Shown: positions 43,356 through 51,724, counted from the first letter of the stretch. The stretch is DNA of 64,000 nucleotides from DATBAX01 sp963723765 (GCA_963723765.1 CAVRSD010000005.1:558001-622000), one strand, 5' to 3'. Translations and numbers: made by a program. Notes: a model not told the origin generated them from the sequence alone.

Positions 43356-44039
43356 ATGTCCATTCCTTCTAAACCCGTCAAAGACACTGACAAACGCGAC
43401 CGCATCGTCCGCCGCATTGCCCAGGAACTGCGCGACGGTTTCTACGTGAACCTCGGCATCGGCATGCCTACGCTCGTCGCCAACCACGTTCCCGCTGGCA
43501 TGGACGTGATTCTCCAATCTGAAAATGGAATGCTCGGCATCGGCCCCTACCCAATCGAAGGCGAGGAAGACTGCGACCTCATCAATGCCGGCAAAGAGAC
43601 AGTCAGCGAGATGGCAGGCACGGCTTATTTTTCCAGTGCCGATTCTTTCGCCATGATCCGCGGCGGCCACATCGATCTCAGCGTGCTCGGCGCCATGGAA
43701 GTGGACGAGCAAGGCGACCTCGCCAACTGGATGATCCCCGGCAAAATGGTCAAAGGCATGGGCGGCGCAATGGATTTGGTTGCCAGTGCACGCCGCGTGA
43801 TCGTCGCCATGGAGCACACCAACAAAGACGGTCACCCGAAAATTTTGAAGAAATGCACGCTGCCGTTGACCGGAGTGAAGGTCGTGCACATGATCGTCAC
43901 CGAGATGGCGGTTATTCAAGTCACGCCGCAGGGCCTGGTGCTTGAAGAAATCGCTCCAGGTCTAAAACCAGAAGACGTGCAGAAAGTAACTCAACCAAAA
44001 CTAATCGTAAGCCCAACTCTAAAACCCATGTCATCCTGA
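43356..44039 (+). CDS. scoB: 3-oxoacid CoA-transferase subunit B
   Basis: 227 aa. The catalytic Glu that forms the glutamyl-CoA thioester is in LQSENGMLGIGP. GFYVNLGIGMPTLVAN and GGHIDLSVLGAMEVDEQGDLANWMIPGKMVKGMGGAMDLV are diagnostic. It pairs with ScoA, separated by 53 bases. Its stop codon (TGA 44037-44039) lies in a TCATCCTGAGC repeat, which supplies the final residues. Confidence 0.94.
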   Translation: MSIPSKPVKDTDKRDRIVRRIAQELRDGFYVNLGIGMPTLVANHVPAGMDVILQSENGMLGIGPYPIEGEEDCDLINAGKETVSEMAGTAYFSSADSFAMIRGGHIDLSVLGAMEVDEQGDLANWMIPGKMVKGMGGAMDLVASARRVIVAMEHTNKDGHPKILKKCTLPLTGVKVVHMIVTEMAVIQVTPQGLVLEEIAPGLKPEDVQKVTQPKLIVSPTLKPMSS

Positions 44040-44091
44040 GCGAAGTGGATGTTTCGCGAAGCGAAGCATCCACGCAGTCGAAGGACTCCTA
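44030..44091. repeat. dispersed repeat, TCATCCTGAGC family
   Basis: Starts GTCATCCTGAGCGAAGTGGA and contains TTTCGCGAAGCGAA. Near twin of 14362-14424. It overlaps the end of scoB. Confidence 0.7.
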
Positions 44092-44106
44092 TAATCTAAA
44101 CGGCTC

Positions 44107-45780
44107 TCACTTCACCCGCGCCGCCTCAAACTCATCACCCTTCTGCCATCCCACCAGACCGGGCTGCATCGCCGCCTGCCATCCCAACGCAAATCCAAAG
44201 CGCGCCATCACCGCATCCGCAGTGAAGTCCATGCTGGCGTGATATTCATCGCTCGGCTGGTGATAGTGCTTGGTGGTGTACTCTTCCGCCTGTTCCAGGC
44301 CCCACGCTTCGTCGTGGCCTTTATATTTCATGCCGGAATTCACCGAGAACGAGGGGATCCCCACCCGCGCCAGGCTGAAGTGATCGGAGCGATAATAGTG
44401 TCCGGCCTCAGGCTGGGAATCAGGACGAATGGCCAGCCGAAATTCCTTCGCCATGGCTTCCACCGTGGGATAAAACGTAGTCCGCTCCGCTCCGGAAACT
44501 TCCACTTCCTGCGGCGAGCCGATCGGCGGAATGTCGTCAAAGTTGAGGTCCAATGCGATCTTGCCGGCCGCTATCGGCGGATGCTTGCCCAAATATTCCG
44601 ATCCCAGCAATCCCTGCTCTTCCGCCGTGACTGAAGCGAACAGAATCGACCGCCGCGGTTTCTCCGTAGCCTGACTGAACACCCGCGCCAGTTCCAGAAC
44701 AATGCCGCAGCCGGTCGCATTGTCTTCCGCGCCGTTGTAAATGTTGTCGCCCGGCATATCCGGACGAATTCCCAAATGATCGTAATGTGCGGTGTACATC
44801 ACAGCTTCATCTTTCAGCTTTGCATCTGACCCCGGCAACACTGCCAGAACATTGTTCGATTCAAAGGGACGAATCTTACTCACCATGTGTGCGTTCAACT
44901 TCACCGGCAACGCCACCGGATGAAAATCGCGCGAACTGGCATCGTTCATCATCTTTTCAATATTCATCCCCGAAGCCACGGCCAATTCCCGCGCCACATC
45001 CAACTGCACCCAGGACGCAACTTTTAACTTCGGAGATCCATCGAGCTTCAAATACGACTTTTCCCCGGAATTCGAATTCCGCACCACTTCCCAGGGATAA
45101 CTTGCCATCTCCGTCTTGTGGATCAGTATGACGCCCACCGCGCCTTTGCGCGCCGCTTCCTCGTACTTGTAAGTCCAGCGCCCATAATAAGTAAGGGCCC
45201 GGCCTTTGAAAAACTTCGGATCATCCGAGGTCGGCTCATTCACCAGCATGAGCAGGACTTTCCCTTTTACATCCACGCCCTTGTAGTCGTCCCACTTGTA
45301 TTCCGGCGCTTCAATGCCGTAGCCAACATACACAATGCCTGCATCCACATTCGATTCGCGTTGCTGCGTTTGGTCGTAAGCTACATATTCGTCAAGCGGT
45401 TTGAGATCGGTAGACGTGCCGCTCGCCGATACGAAAGTAAACGTGGTCGCCGCATCGGGGGTAATGCCCACCATGGGCACTTTCTGCAAATAAGTTCCGT
45501 TGTCTCCCGCTGGTTTCAAACCATAAAGGGCAAATTGCGTGGCAATATACTCAGCCGCAATGTCGCCGCCGCGCTGGCCGGTGCCGCGTCCTTCAAGCAG
45601 ATCATGCGACAGATAACGCACATGCCATCGGATGTGTTCGGGATTGATGGTCTCTAAAGCGGCTATCGCCGGACCGGGAAGGTGGGCTGATGCTTCAGCA
45701 TCCTGCTTATGCGGCTGGGCCACCATCACCAAACTGCAAACCACAAGAATTCCGAAAAGCGCGACCATGCTCTTTCGCAT
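44107..45780 (-). CDS. secreted M28-family metallopeptidase with PA domain
   Basis: 557 aa. Signal peptide 1-22, a protease-associated insert (about 140-270), then the M28 zinc aminopeptidase core: HYDHLG (zinc His and Asp), GAEDNATG (bridging Asp), TAEEQGLLGS (catalytic Glu and zinc Glu), LDLNFDD, RSDHFSLARVGIPSF, and a final His in HYHQPSDEY. It removes N-terminal residues from peptides outside the cytoplasm. It converges with scoB. Confidence 0.92.
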   Translation of the reverse strand: MRKSMVALFGILVVCSLVMVAQPHKQDAEASAHLPGPAIAALETINPEHIRWHVRYLSHDLLEGRGTGQRGGDIAAEYIATQFALYGLKPAGDNGTYLQKVPMVGITPDAATTFTFVSASGTSTDLKPLDEYVAYDQTQQRESNVDAGIVYVGYGIEAPEYKWDDYKGVDVKGKVLLMLVNEPTSDDPKFFKGRALTYYGRWTYKYEEAARKGAVGVILIHKTEMASYPWEVVRNSNSGEKSYLKLDGSPKLKVASWVQLDVARELAVASGMNIEKMMNDASSRDFHPVALPVKLNAHMVSKIRPFESNNVLAVLPGSDAKLKDEAVMYTAHYDHLGIRPDMPGDNIYNGAEDNATGCGIVLELARVFSQATEKPRRSILFASVTAEEQGLLGSEYLGKHPPIAAGKIALDLNFDDIPPIGSPQEVEVSGAERTTFYPTVEAMAKEFRLAIRPDSQPEAGHYYRSDHFSLARVGIPSFSVNSGMKYKGHDEAWGLEQAEEYTTKHYHQPSDEYHASMDFTADAVMARFGFALGWQAAMQPGLVGWQKGDEFEAARVK

Positions 45781-45835
45781 GCTGCGAGGCTCCTGATAAA
45801 GGGAGTGAGTAAGAACTGTTTATTGTACGGGAAGG

Positions 45836-45935
45836 AAGTCAGAACGTAGAGTTCAGAATGCAGAACCAAAGTACCACGACAAGAATGCACTTACTTCTGA
45901 CTTCTGATATCTAACTTCTGCATTCTGAGCTGCCT
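45836..45935. repeat. inverted repeat of TTCAGAATGCAGAA words
   Basis: Left arm AGTCAGAACGTAGAGTTCAG, right arm containing TAACTTCTGCATTCTGAG. It lies between the M28 and redoxin genes and forms a long imperfect hairpin. Confidence 0.6.
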
Positions 45936-45966
45936 GGCCCGCGACCGCGGGCTAGTTTTTTGATCC

Positions 45967-46464
45967 TCAACCAGCCCGAAATTCCGGCACCTGTTCGCTG
46001 GGCCTGAATACCGGAATGGCGGTCTGGCAAGACGATGCAGCCGCTTTACTGTTGATTTCTTCGATTTCTTTCTTCATCCAGCCCACGCTGGAAATTTCGA
46101 TTTCGCCGTCCTGCCCGATCCAGAAGATCGTGGGCACATTGGTCAGCCCATAGGCATTCGACACCGGATACTGGTTCGGATCATCCAGCAGCACCGGAAA
46201 CGTCACCCCAAACTTCTGTAGGAACGCCGCCGTCTCTTGACATGGATTCTGCGAGATACCCACGATAGTCACGTTTTTGCTCGCATAAGCCTTAAAGATT
46301 CTCTGCAGAAAAGGAAACGCATACTGGCACACCGGACAGGACACCTTAAAGAATGCCAGCACCACCGGCCCACGCGCCAGCTCTTCGTACAGCGAGAACT
46401 TCCCGCCATCGATGGTAGGAATACTGAAATCCGGCGCTTTCGTTCCTGACGTGAGTGTAGCCAT
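45967..46464 (-). CDS. thioredoxin-fold peroxiredoxin (AhpC/TSA-like redoxin)
   Basis: 165 aa from ATG 46464, which has GGAGG six to ten bases upstream (the frame is open to 46500). Thioredoxin fold with KAPDFSIPTIDGG at the start, and VVLAFFKVSCPVCQYAFPFL carrying a CPVC pair at the redox site. The cis-Pro is in TNVPTIFWI. Cytosolic in appearance: no signal peptide. Reduction of peroxide or disulfides is inferred from the family. Confidence 0.85.
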   Translation of the reverse strand: MATLTSGTKAPDFSIPTIDGGKFSLYEELARGPVVLAFFKVSCPVCQYAFPFLQRIFKAYASKNVTIVGISQNPCQETAAFLQKFGVTFPVLLDDPNQYPVSNAYGLTNVPTIFWIGQDGEIEISSVGWMKKEIEEINSKAAASSCQTAIPVFRPSEQVPEFRAG

Positions 46465-46557
46465 GTCACTCCCTCCGAAGATGGTGCGAACCCAACTCAT
46501 AAGATCTCCGCTTTCATTCTAGATGAACTATGTGCCAGGCATCTTTAAATCCCACGT

Positions 46558-46605
46558 AGGGACAGCCGCCTCGGCTGTCCAGCGAAGCGCAGCTTCGCGA
46601 CCTCG
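46558..46605. repeat. GGACAGCCGCCTCGGCTGTCC hairpin repeat
   Basis: GTAGGGACAGCCGCCTCGGC, an almost perfect hairpin, followed by a second GCGAAGC/GCTTCGC hairpin. Relative of 43299 and 61208. Confidence 0.55.
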
Positions 46606-46617
46606 TTCGTCTTTATG

Positions 46618-46662
46618 TTTTTCTCTGTATGCATTTCTCCGTGTCTCCGTGTCTCCGTGGTG
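46618..46662. repeat. solitary CACGGAG-family arm
   Basis: Ends TCTCCGTGTCTCCGTGGTG. Same word family as the GxxExxY element arms, but without an inverted partner nearby. It lies just after the mutY stop. Confidence 0.55.
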
Positions 46663-46672
46663 AAAATCCAAC

Positions 46673-47716
46673 TTAGAGAATCTTAGCCGCTCGCAAAATC
46701 TTCCGCGCCAACCCAGTCAGAGGCAGGGTCTCGATCCGATCCTTGGTGATCCACTTCCCCGCGCTTCCATCGGGTGCGGCTTCCTGTCTCACCCGCACCG
46801 TGTAGTCCGTCACGGTAATCGAATGCCGCAAAGTCAAAACGCTCCCGTCCTTCTTGTCATTCCGAGCGAGCTTCAGCTCGCGAGGAATCCGTTTTCCCGT
46901 CCGGCCCACTGCCATCTCCGGCAACTCCCACATACCCGGCATCAACGACACATCCTTCGCCCGCTGCACCAGAAACACCGAACCATTGCGGCAATCGAGC
47001 GCATAGTGAATTTCTTTCTTGGTCTGACGAGTCGGCCTCTCCAGTTTTTCCAACTCCCCGCGCGTCGCACACCACTGACTTACCGGACACATCAGGCACA
47101 TCGGCTGCCGCGGCAGGCAGATCGTCGCTCCCAGTTCCATCATCGCCTGATTGAAATCACCCGGCCTCCGCCGATCCAGCAATTCTTCGGCGGTCTGCCA
47201 GCATTCTTCTTCCGCAAGCTTTGCTCCCCACAAACGGCTGAGCACTCGCTCTACGTTGCCATCCACCACGGCGACAGGTTCGCCATAGGCAATGCTGGCA
47301 ATGGCCGCCGATGTGTAGCGGCCGATGCCGGGGAGCACCCGCAAGTCTTTGGCGCTGGCAGGAAACTTCCCTGCATATTCCTTGACGACTTTCTTTGCCG
47401 CGGCATGCAGCATGCGCGCCCGCCGGTAATAGCCGAGCCCGCTCCATGCCGCCAGCACCGAGGCTTCCCGGGCCGCGGCCAATTTTTCGATGGTCGGAAA
47501 ACGCAGGACAAATTTCTTATAGTGCTCTATCACTGCCGCCACCCGCGTCTGCTGCAGCATGATTTCCGACACCCAGACTCGGTAAGGATCGTGGTCGCGC
47601 CGCCAAGGTAAGTCACGTCCATGCTGGTCATACCAGTCCAGCAATAGACGACGGAACTCGAGCTTCCCCTTCGCATCCCAAGTCCGCGAACTGGTCCGCG
47701 AAATGTTTTTGGCCAC
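46673..47716 (-). CDS. mutY: A/G-specific adenine DNA glycosylase
   Basis: About 347 aa from GTG 47716 (frame open to 47809, but the extension is repeat-derived). HhH-GPD fold: SEIMLQQTRV with the catalytic Glu, LPGIGRYTSAAIASIAYGEPVAVVDGNVERVL with the catalytic Asp, and the 4Fe-4S ligands C-x6-C-x2-C-x5-C in CLPRQPMCLMCPVSQWC. A NUDIX-like C-domain reads the 8-oxoG. It removes A opposite 8-oxoG. An in-frame palindromic repeat (46855-46891) encodes IPRELKLARNDKK inside the C-domain. Confidence 0.92.
   Translation of the reverse strand: MAKNISRTSSRTWDAKGKLEFRRLLLDWYDQHGRDLPWRRDHDPYRVWVSEIMLQQTRVAAVIEHYKKFVLRFPTIEKLAAAREASVLAAWSGLGYYRRARMLHAAAKKVVKEYAGKFPASAKDLRVLPGIGRYTSAAIASIAYGEPVAVVDGNVERVLSRLWGAKLAEEECWQTAEELLDRRRPGDFNQAMMELGATICLPRQPMCLMCPVSQWCATRGELEKLERPTRQTKKEIHYALDCRNGSVFLVQRAKDVSLMPGMWELPEMAVGRTGKRIPRELKLARNDKKDGSVLTLRHSITVTDYTVRVRQEAAPDGSAGKWITKDRIETLPLTGLARKILRAAKIL
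46855..46891. repeat. palindromic TCATTCCGAGC repeat inside mutY
   Basis: TGTCATTCCGAGCGAGCTTC with core palindrome CGAGC-TTCA-GCTCG. It lies in frame within the C-terminal domain of mutY. Confidence 0.6.
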
Positions 47717-47756
47717 AGCGTGCACCGCGTGATTGTATCGTGGGTCACGTTTTTGT

Positions 47757-47790
47757 TTTGGCCAACAGCCAACGACCAACAGCCAAGGAC
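47757..47790. repeat. CCAACAGCCAACGACC-word repeat
   Basis: GGCCAACAGCCAACGACCAA between divergent mutY and the small helical protein. Family of 37160 and 39948. Confidence 0.55.
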
Positions 47791-47850
47791 GGTATTCAAA
47801 CGGATGCACCGCGGTTGACCCAGAAGCCAGAGCAGGAAATAATCAAGTCT

Positions 47851-48075
47851 ATGACCGACTTCAATCGCAAGGTGGAAGAAGCTTCGGCGCGCGCCGGCAA
47901 AACCGTCGGCGAAGCCGCCGAGCGCCTGGAACAGGAATCCGCGGAATTCATTAAGTATCTCAACGATGAAGTCGTGCCTGCCGTGCGCGGACACTCCACC
48001 AAAGCGTTGCGCATCGCCGCCGAAAAGTTGGCCGAACTGGCCGACTACATGGAAAAGCATTCTCCCAAAAAATAA
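47851..48075 (+). CDS. small helical protein (apolipoprotein/phasin-like character)
   Basis: 74 aa, MTDFNRKVEEASARAGKTVG.., charged, with heptad-like amphipathic helices over nearly the whole length and a Lys-rich end (EKHSPKK). No signal or membrane helix. Not assigned to a family. The start ATG 47851 is the first Met giving a purely helical product. It lies five bases upstream of the rlpA-like gene and may be cotranscribed with it. Confidence 0.55.
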   Translation: MTDFNRKVEEASARAGKTVGEAAERLEQESAEFIKYLNDEVVPAVRGHSTKALRIAAEKLAELADYMEKHSPKK

Positions 48076-48080
48076 AAATA

Positions 48081-48929
48081 ATGCTTAGATCATTGCATTC
48101 CGCGCCATCGGAACTTTTTAACCCCTGTCATTCCGAGCGAAGCCGAGGAGTCCGCTTTTCTTTACGCGTCGCCGCGTTTCTACTTCTCGCTTTCCTGCTA
48201 ACCAGTTGCGGACACCAGCAAACCCAGGTGGCGGTGCCACCTCCGCCGCCCATCACGGCCACGAACACAGTTCCCGATAAGCCGAGCCCTCACAAGCCGC
48301 CCACCGCCGAGCCGCGCTCAGCCCTGCCTTCCGAAGATTCCGAGGACAACGAAGCTCTCCGCGTTCCTCTCGACGCCAAACCGCTCGCTGTCGAAACCGG
48401 ACGCGCCAGTTGGTATGGAGCGCCTTTCCACAATCGCCGTGGATCGAATGGCGAGGTTTACAACATGAATGCCATGACGGCGGCGCATCGCACGCTTCCT
48501 CTGGGTACGATTGTGCGGGTCACGAATGTGAAGACTGGCAGTTCGGCGGTGGTGCGCATCACCGATCGCGGCCCTTTCATTGAAGGACGTATTCTCGACC
48601 TCTCGCTGGCCGCCGCCAAAAAGCTCGACGTCTGGGGGCCAGGAATCGCTACCGTTCGCCTGGAAGTACTGAAAACGCCGGCCCCGCTCGACACTGGCGG
48701 GCGCTGGGCGGTGCAGATTGGCGGATTTGGGGAAGAAGACGCGGCGCGCGATATGGCCGATCATCTTACCCATCGCTATCATTCGGCCAAAGTTCTGAGT
48801 TTCAATAGTCCTGCCGGCGATTGGTGGGTGCGGGTGCGGGTGCAAAATGACGACCGCAAACGCGCCGAAGAAGTCGCCCACGATACCCGCACTGAGCAAG
48901 GCTCGATTTTCTTAGTTAGGCTGGATTAA
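48081..48929 (+). CDS. rlpA: RlpA-like lipoprotein with DPBB and SPOR domains
   Basis: 282 aa. Signal with lipobox near residue 43 (AFLLTSC). The double-psi beta-barrel (about 110-200) shows GRASWYG..NRRGSNGEVYNMNAMTAAHRTLPLGT, VRVTNVKTG and ITDRGPF with the catalytic Asp. A C-terminal SPOR domain (about 210-282, RWAVQIGGFGEEDAARDMADHL) binds denuded peptidoglycan at septa. RlpA is a lytic transglycosylase. The first 25 residues contain CHSERSRG, which is encoded by a dispersed repeat (48126-48154), so the ancestral start was probably different. Confidence 0.9.
   Translation: MLRSLHSAPSELFNPCHSERSRGVRFSLRVAAFLLLAFLLTSCGHQQTQVAVPPPPPITATNTVPDKPSPHKPPTAEPRSALPSEDSEDNEALRVPLDAKPLAVETGRASWYGAPFHNRRGSNGEVYNMNAMTAAHRTLPLGTIVRVTNVKTGSSAVVRITDRGPFIEGRILDLSLAAAKKLDVWGPGIATVRLEVLKTPAPLDTGGRWAVQIGGFGEEDAARDMADHLTHRYHSAKVLSFNSPAGDWWVRVRVQNDDRKRAEEVAHDTRTEQGSIFLVRLD
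48126..48154. repeat. TCATTCCGAGC repeat within the rlpA 5' end
   Basis: TGTCATTCCGAGCGAAGCCG. Same family as 46855-46891 and 14362. It is read as residues about 16-24 of the RlpA-like protein. Confidence 0.55.
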
Positions 48930-49270
48930 TGACTGACTGTTTATTCTGCCGGATCGTTGCCGGAGAAATTCCCGCCAAGAAAGTTTACGAAGACGAGTAC
49001 ACGTTCGCGTTTGAAGATCTCAATCCGCAGGGCCCCACGCACGTACTCATCGTTCCCAAGAAACACATTCGTGGTTTGAAGGAAGCTACTCCGGAAGAAG
49101 CTGAGATCGTGGGACGCTGTCATCTTGCCGCCGCGAATATTGCGCGCGCGCGAAACATCGAGGAAGGCTACCGCACCGTGCTCAACGTTGGTCCCAAATC
49201 GGGACAATCCGTTTTCCACCTGCACGTACACCTGATCGGCGGGCGGGACTTGACCTGGCCGCCGGGCTAG
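48929..49270 (+). CDS. HIT-family protein
   Basis: 113 aa. Complete histidine triad HLHVHLIGG near the end, plus CLFCRIVAGEIPAKKVYEDE at the start and ALN-type substrate pocket residues (HVLIVPKKH). HIT hydrolases act on nucleotide phosphoramidates or dinucleoside polyphosphates. The ATG overlaps the stop of the rlpA-like gene (TAATG), implying coupled translation. Confidence 0.94.
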   Translation: MTDCLFCRIVAGEIPAKKVYEDEYTFAFEDLNPQGPTHVLIVPKKHIRGLKEATPEEAEIVGRCHLAAANIARARNIEEGYRTVLNVGPKSGQSVFHLHVHLIGGRDLTWPPG

Positions 49271-49588
49271 GAACACAGCAGCAACAACTTCCAACGTTTT
49301 TCAATAACTTGGGGATATTGCTGAGATTGCAGTGCGATGGAGCGTACGATCCGTTTCCTGGAATGCCGTTTCCCGGCATTTCCAGAGCCATTGAGCGATG
49401 ATCAGCAGCACTCTCGACCCACGGGCCATTTTGCCTCCACAACGCCGCAGAACACCCGCTAGGTAGCGCGGCGTTGATTATTAACTAAAAGCTATATTTT
49501 ATCGGACCTCTCCATTTGCAGAAAAGCCCCGCCCTCCCGCAAAGAACGCGGGAAGGACAGGGCACCCTCTTTGGGTAACCTAGCTGAA
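49271..49588. other. intergenic stretch with hairpins
   Basis: No gene. It holds a hairpin CTGGAATGCCG/CGGCATTTCCAG at 49358-49385 and a GC-rich dispersed repeat at 49527-49569. Confidence 0.5.
49527..49569. repeat. CCCCGCCCTC(T/C)CGC hairpin repeat, copy 1
   Basis: CCCCGCCCTCCCGCAAAGAA followed by the complementary arm CGCGGGAAGGACAGGG and CACCCTC. Other copies at 50745 and 51856. Confidence 0.75.
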
Positions 49589-50356
49589 TTATTGCGTAGT
49601 TTCCTGCTCCGGAGCGCCATGACGGCGCAGAAGTTGTGGCAGGTTCTGCGAAAACGCCGAACGGGGCAGGACCATGTCGCATCCCACTTCGTGCGCTTTT
49701 TGTTTCAAGTCGCCCTGCACATGCGAGAGGAACCCGATGATCGACGCCTTTTTCATCTTGGTCTTGAGTTTGGGGATCAGGGTCAGGGGCTTGGCGTTGA
49801 CGTTGTTCATGTCGAAGATGATGAGTGACGGAGTTTCTTCGCCATTCTGCTTCACCCGGTCGAGCAGATCTTTTTCCGATTTCACAAACTCAACTTTCAC
49901 GTTGAGCTTGCGCGCCGTCTCCTGGATCTTGGCCTGGAAAAATAGATCATCGACGAAGGCAAAGATTCGGGAAGCTGCGTCTTCCGCCTGCTGTGGCAGT
50001 GGGTCGGGATCAACGGGTGCATAAGCGGCAGCAAAACCGGGACGTTGCCGTCCGGGGCGCGCGCCATTGCCGTTGAGCGCGGCACGGTAGCTGTGGTCCA
50101 TGGGAGCGCTATAGATGCCGCCACCCTGTTGTTGACGATCGCGGCCGCCACCACCCCCACCGGGCTGGCCACCACGATTGGGCGGACGACGTCCCCGTCT
50201 CCGCCTGTTTCTTCCTCCGCCTCCGGAGGAACTACCGGGTCCAACATTCATATTTTTGTTCTCGTTGTACAAGCCTGCGTTCAAGTCCGCCGAAAGGGGA
50301 CTGGATTTTGTTGCCTGGTACTGACCACTTTCCGGGTAGTGCTTCGCATCGCGCAC
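49589..50356 (-). CDS. Arg/Gly-rich protein with C-terminal pseudo-receiver domain
   Basis: 255 aa (an inner ATG at 50251 is also possible). Residues about 40-85 are low-complexity Arg/Gly (GGGGRNRRRRGRRPPNRGGQ), like RNA-binding tails. Residues about 135-250 resemble a CheY fold: RIFAFVDDLFFQ with acidic pocket, LIIFDMNNV with the phospho-accepting Asp position, IGFLSH with the Ser switch. The invariant Lys is Arg (VLPRS). The receiver is therefore probably not regulated in the standard way. No kinase is nearby. Function unknown. Confidence 0.7.
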   Translation of the reverse strand: MRDAKHYPESGQYQATKSSPLSADLNAGLYNENKNMNVGPGSSSGGGGRNRRRRGRRPPNRGGQPGGGGGGRDRQQQGGGIYSAPMDHSYRAALNGNGARPGRQRPGFAAAYAPVDPDPLPQQAEDAASRIFAFVDDLFFQAKIQETARKLNVKVEFVKSEKDLLDRVKQNGEETPSLIIFDMNNVNAKPLTLIPKLKTKMKKASIIGFLSHVQGDLKQKAHEVGCDMVLPRSAFSQNLPQLLRRHGAPEQETTQ

Positions 50357-50586
50357 ATGCTAACTACGCGCGTAAAAAACCCAATGCGGCTGGAACTCAC
50401 TGGTGAATGATCTTTTGTCCGTTTGGCGCGCCGGGAGCCAGGGGGCGCGAAAGGCCTGCTAGAGAGCATGGCCGCTGGGAACACTTGAATGGTACCGCTC
50501 ATGGCGGATGGAACGCAAGGGCAAAGTCAAGATAGTTTTGCACAGAAGTAATGGGCAGGGCGCGGATTTCATCTGACGGAAGCTGG

Positions 50587-50615
50587 CCCACCTTTACGTT
50601 TTCTGTAAAGGTGGG
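50587..50615. repeat. CCCACCTTTAC hairpin
   Basis: CCCACCTTTACGTTTTCTGT then AAAGGTGGG: an 11-base stem with a 7-base loop. A degenerate second copy lies about 50 bases on. Confidence 0.55.
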
Positions 50616-50744
50616 AAGGTGAGGCTGGAGGCCACAGCTTTTCCCGCAGGAGTTCCCAGCCTTTACTAAAACCGCAAAGGTGGGCCAGCCACGATGCAAG
50701 GTTCGGATCAAACCTAGAAGACTTCGGTTTCAGCGTCCGTGGTT

Positions 50745-50786
50745 CCCGCCCTCTCGCAAAGAACGCGAGAAGGACGGGGCACCCTC
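50745..50786. repeat. CCCGCCCTCTCGC hairpin repeat, copy 2
   Basis: CCCGCCCTCTCGCAAAGAAC then GCGAGAAGGACGGGGCACCC. See copy 1. Confidence 0.75.
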
Positions 50787-50885
50787 GGTTGATTTGGTTA
50801 AAACATTCAGCTCCGGGTGTACAATCCTCGCGCTTTCCAGATCGGGCCGGGGAGCGAGATGGAAACTAGTCTGCAGGGGGTGTTT

Positions 50886-51644
50886 ATGGCGACGACAGCT
50901 TTGCCACGGAGCAACACTCAGGGAATCAGAGGCGCGCAATACGATAATTACTTTTTTTCGGGCATGGCGCTGCTGATCCTGATTACGGTTGTGACCGGCT
51001 TTGCCCGTACTTATTTTCTGGCCGGCGCGTTTCGCGCGCCGCTGCCTAACCTGCTCATCCACCTTCATGGTGCGGTGTTTTCGTGTTGGATTCTTTTGCT
51101 GATCACGCAGACTGCGCTGGTCTCGGCGGGACGGGTGGACATTCATCGCCGCCTCGGTTTAGTGGGTTTCGGGCTGGCGTGTCTGATGCTGATCTTGGGA
51201 ACATTGGCAGCCAGCAATTCGCTGGCGCGTGGGTTCGCGCCGGGCGGTTCCGGCTTCGATCCCCGGACGTTCTACGTCATTCCCATCAGCGACATGGTGA
51301 TGTTTGCGGTGCTGATCTTTTTCGCTTACCGGGAACGCATCCATCCCTCGGTCCACAAACGGCTGATTCTGATTGCCACGATCGCACTTCTGGATGCGCC
51401 CACCGGACGCCCGCCCTTCAGCGTGATCACGGGGCGACCTTTTTTTGACTGCACATTCATCTATGTTTTTCTTTTGCTGATGGTGGGCTACGATCTTTGG
51501 TCCACGCACAAAGTACAGAAGGCGACGATCTGGGCTGGATTGTTTGTGTTCCTTGCGGACCAGATTCGGGTGCCTATCGGGATGACCCATGCGTGGCTTG
51601 GGTTCGCCACCTGGGCGCAAGGCGTTGCCCGCACGTTTCATTGA
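50886..51644 (+). CDS. multi-pass membrane protein, unknown function
   Basis: 252 aa from ATG 50886, preceded by AGGGGG at a good distance. About six or seven membrane helices (GMALLILITVVTGFARTYFL, LIHLHGAVFSCWILLLITQ, LIFFAYRERIHPSVHKRLIL). The second helix carries His-Leu-His and the loop HPSVHKR adds two His, a pattern that could bind haem or metal but is not enough to claim it. Similar uncharacterised proteins are common in Acidobacteria. Confidence 0.75.
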   Translation: MATTALPRSNTQGIRGAQYDNYFFSGMALLILITVVTGFARTYFLAGAFRAPLPNLLIHLHGAVFSCWILLLITQTALVSAGRVDIHRRLGLVGFGLACLMLILGTLAASNSLARGFAPGGSGFDPRTFYVIPISDMVMFAVLIFFAYRERIHPSVHKRLILIATIALLDAPTGRPPFSVITGRPFFDCTFIYVFLLLMVGYDLWSTHKVQKATIWAGLFVFLADQIRVPIGMTHAWLGFATWAQGVARTFH

Positions 51645-51724
51645 TTCAAGTCATTGACTTCGAAGTCAGAAGACTCCGTTTCCGGGCGGCAACTCAGTTT
51701 GGTATTTCTTCCCTTCTCATAAGG

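Larger units (their letters stand above)
50357..50885. other. intergenic stretch with two repeat hairpins
   Basis: About 530 bases with no supported gene. It contains the CCCACCTTTACG hairpin at 50587-50615, a related CCTTTACTAAAACCGCAAAGG at 50660 or so, and the GC-rich repeat at 50745-50786. Confidence 0.5.
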
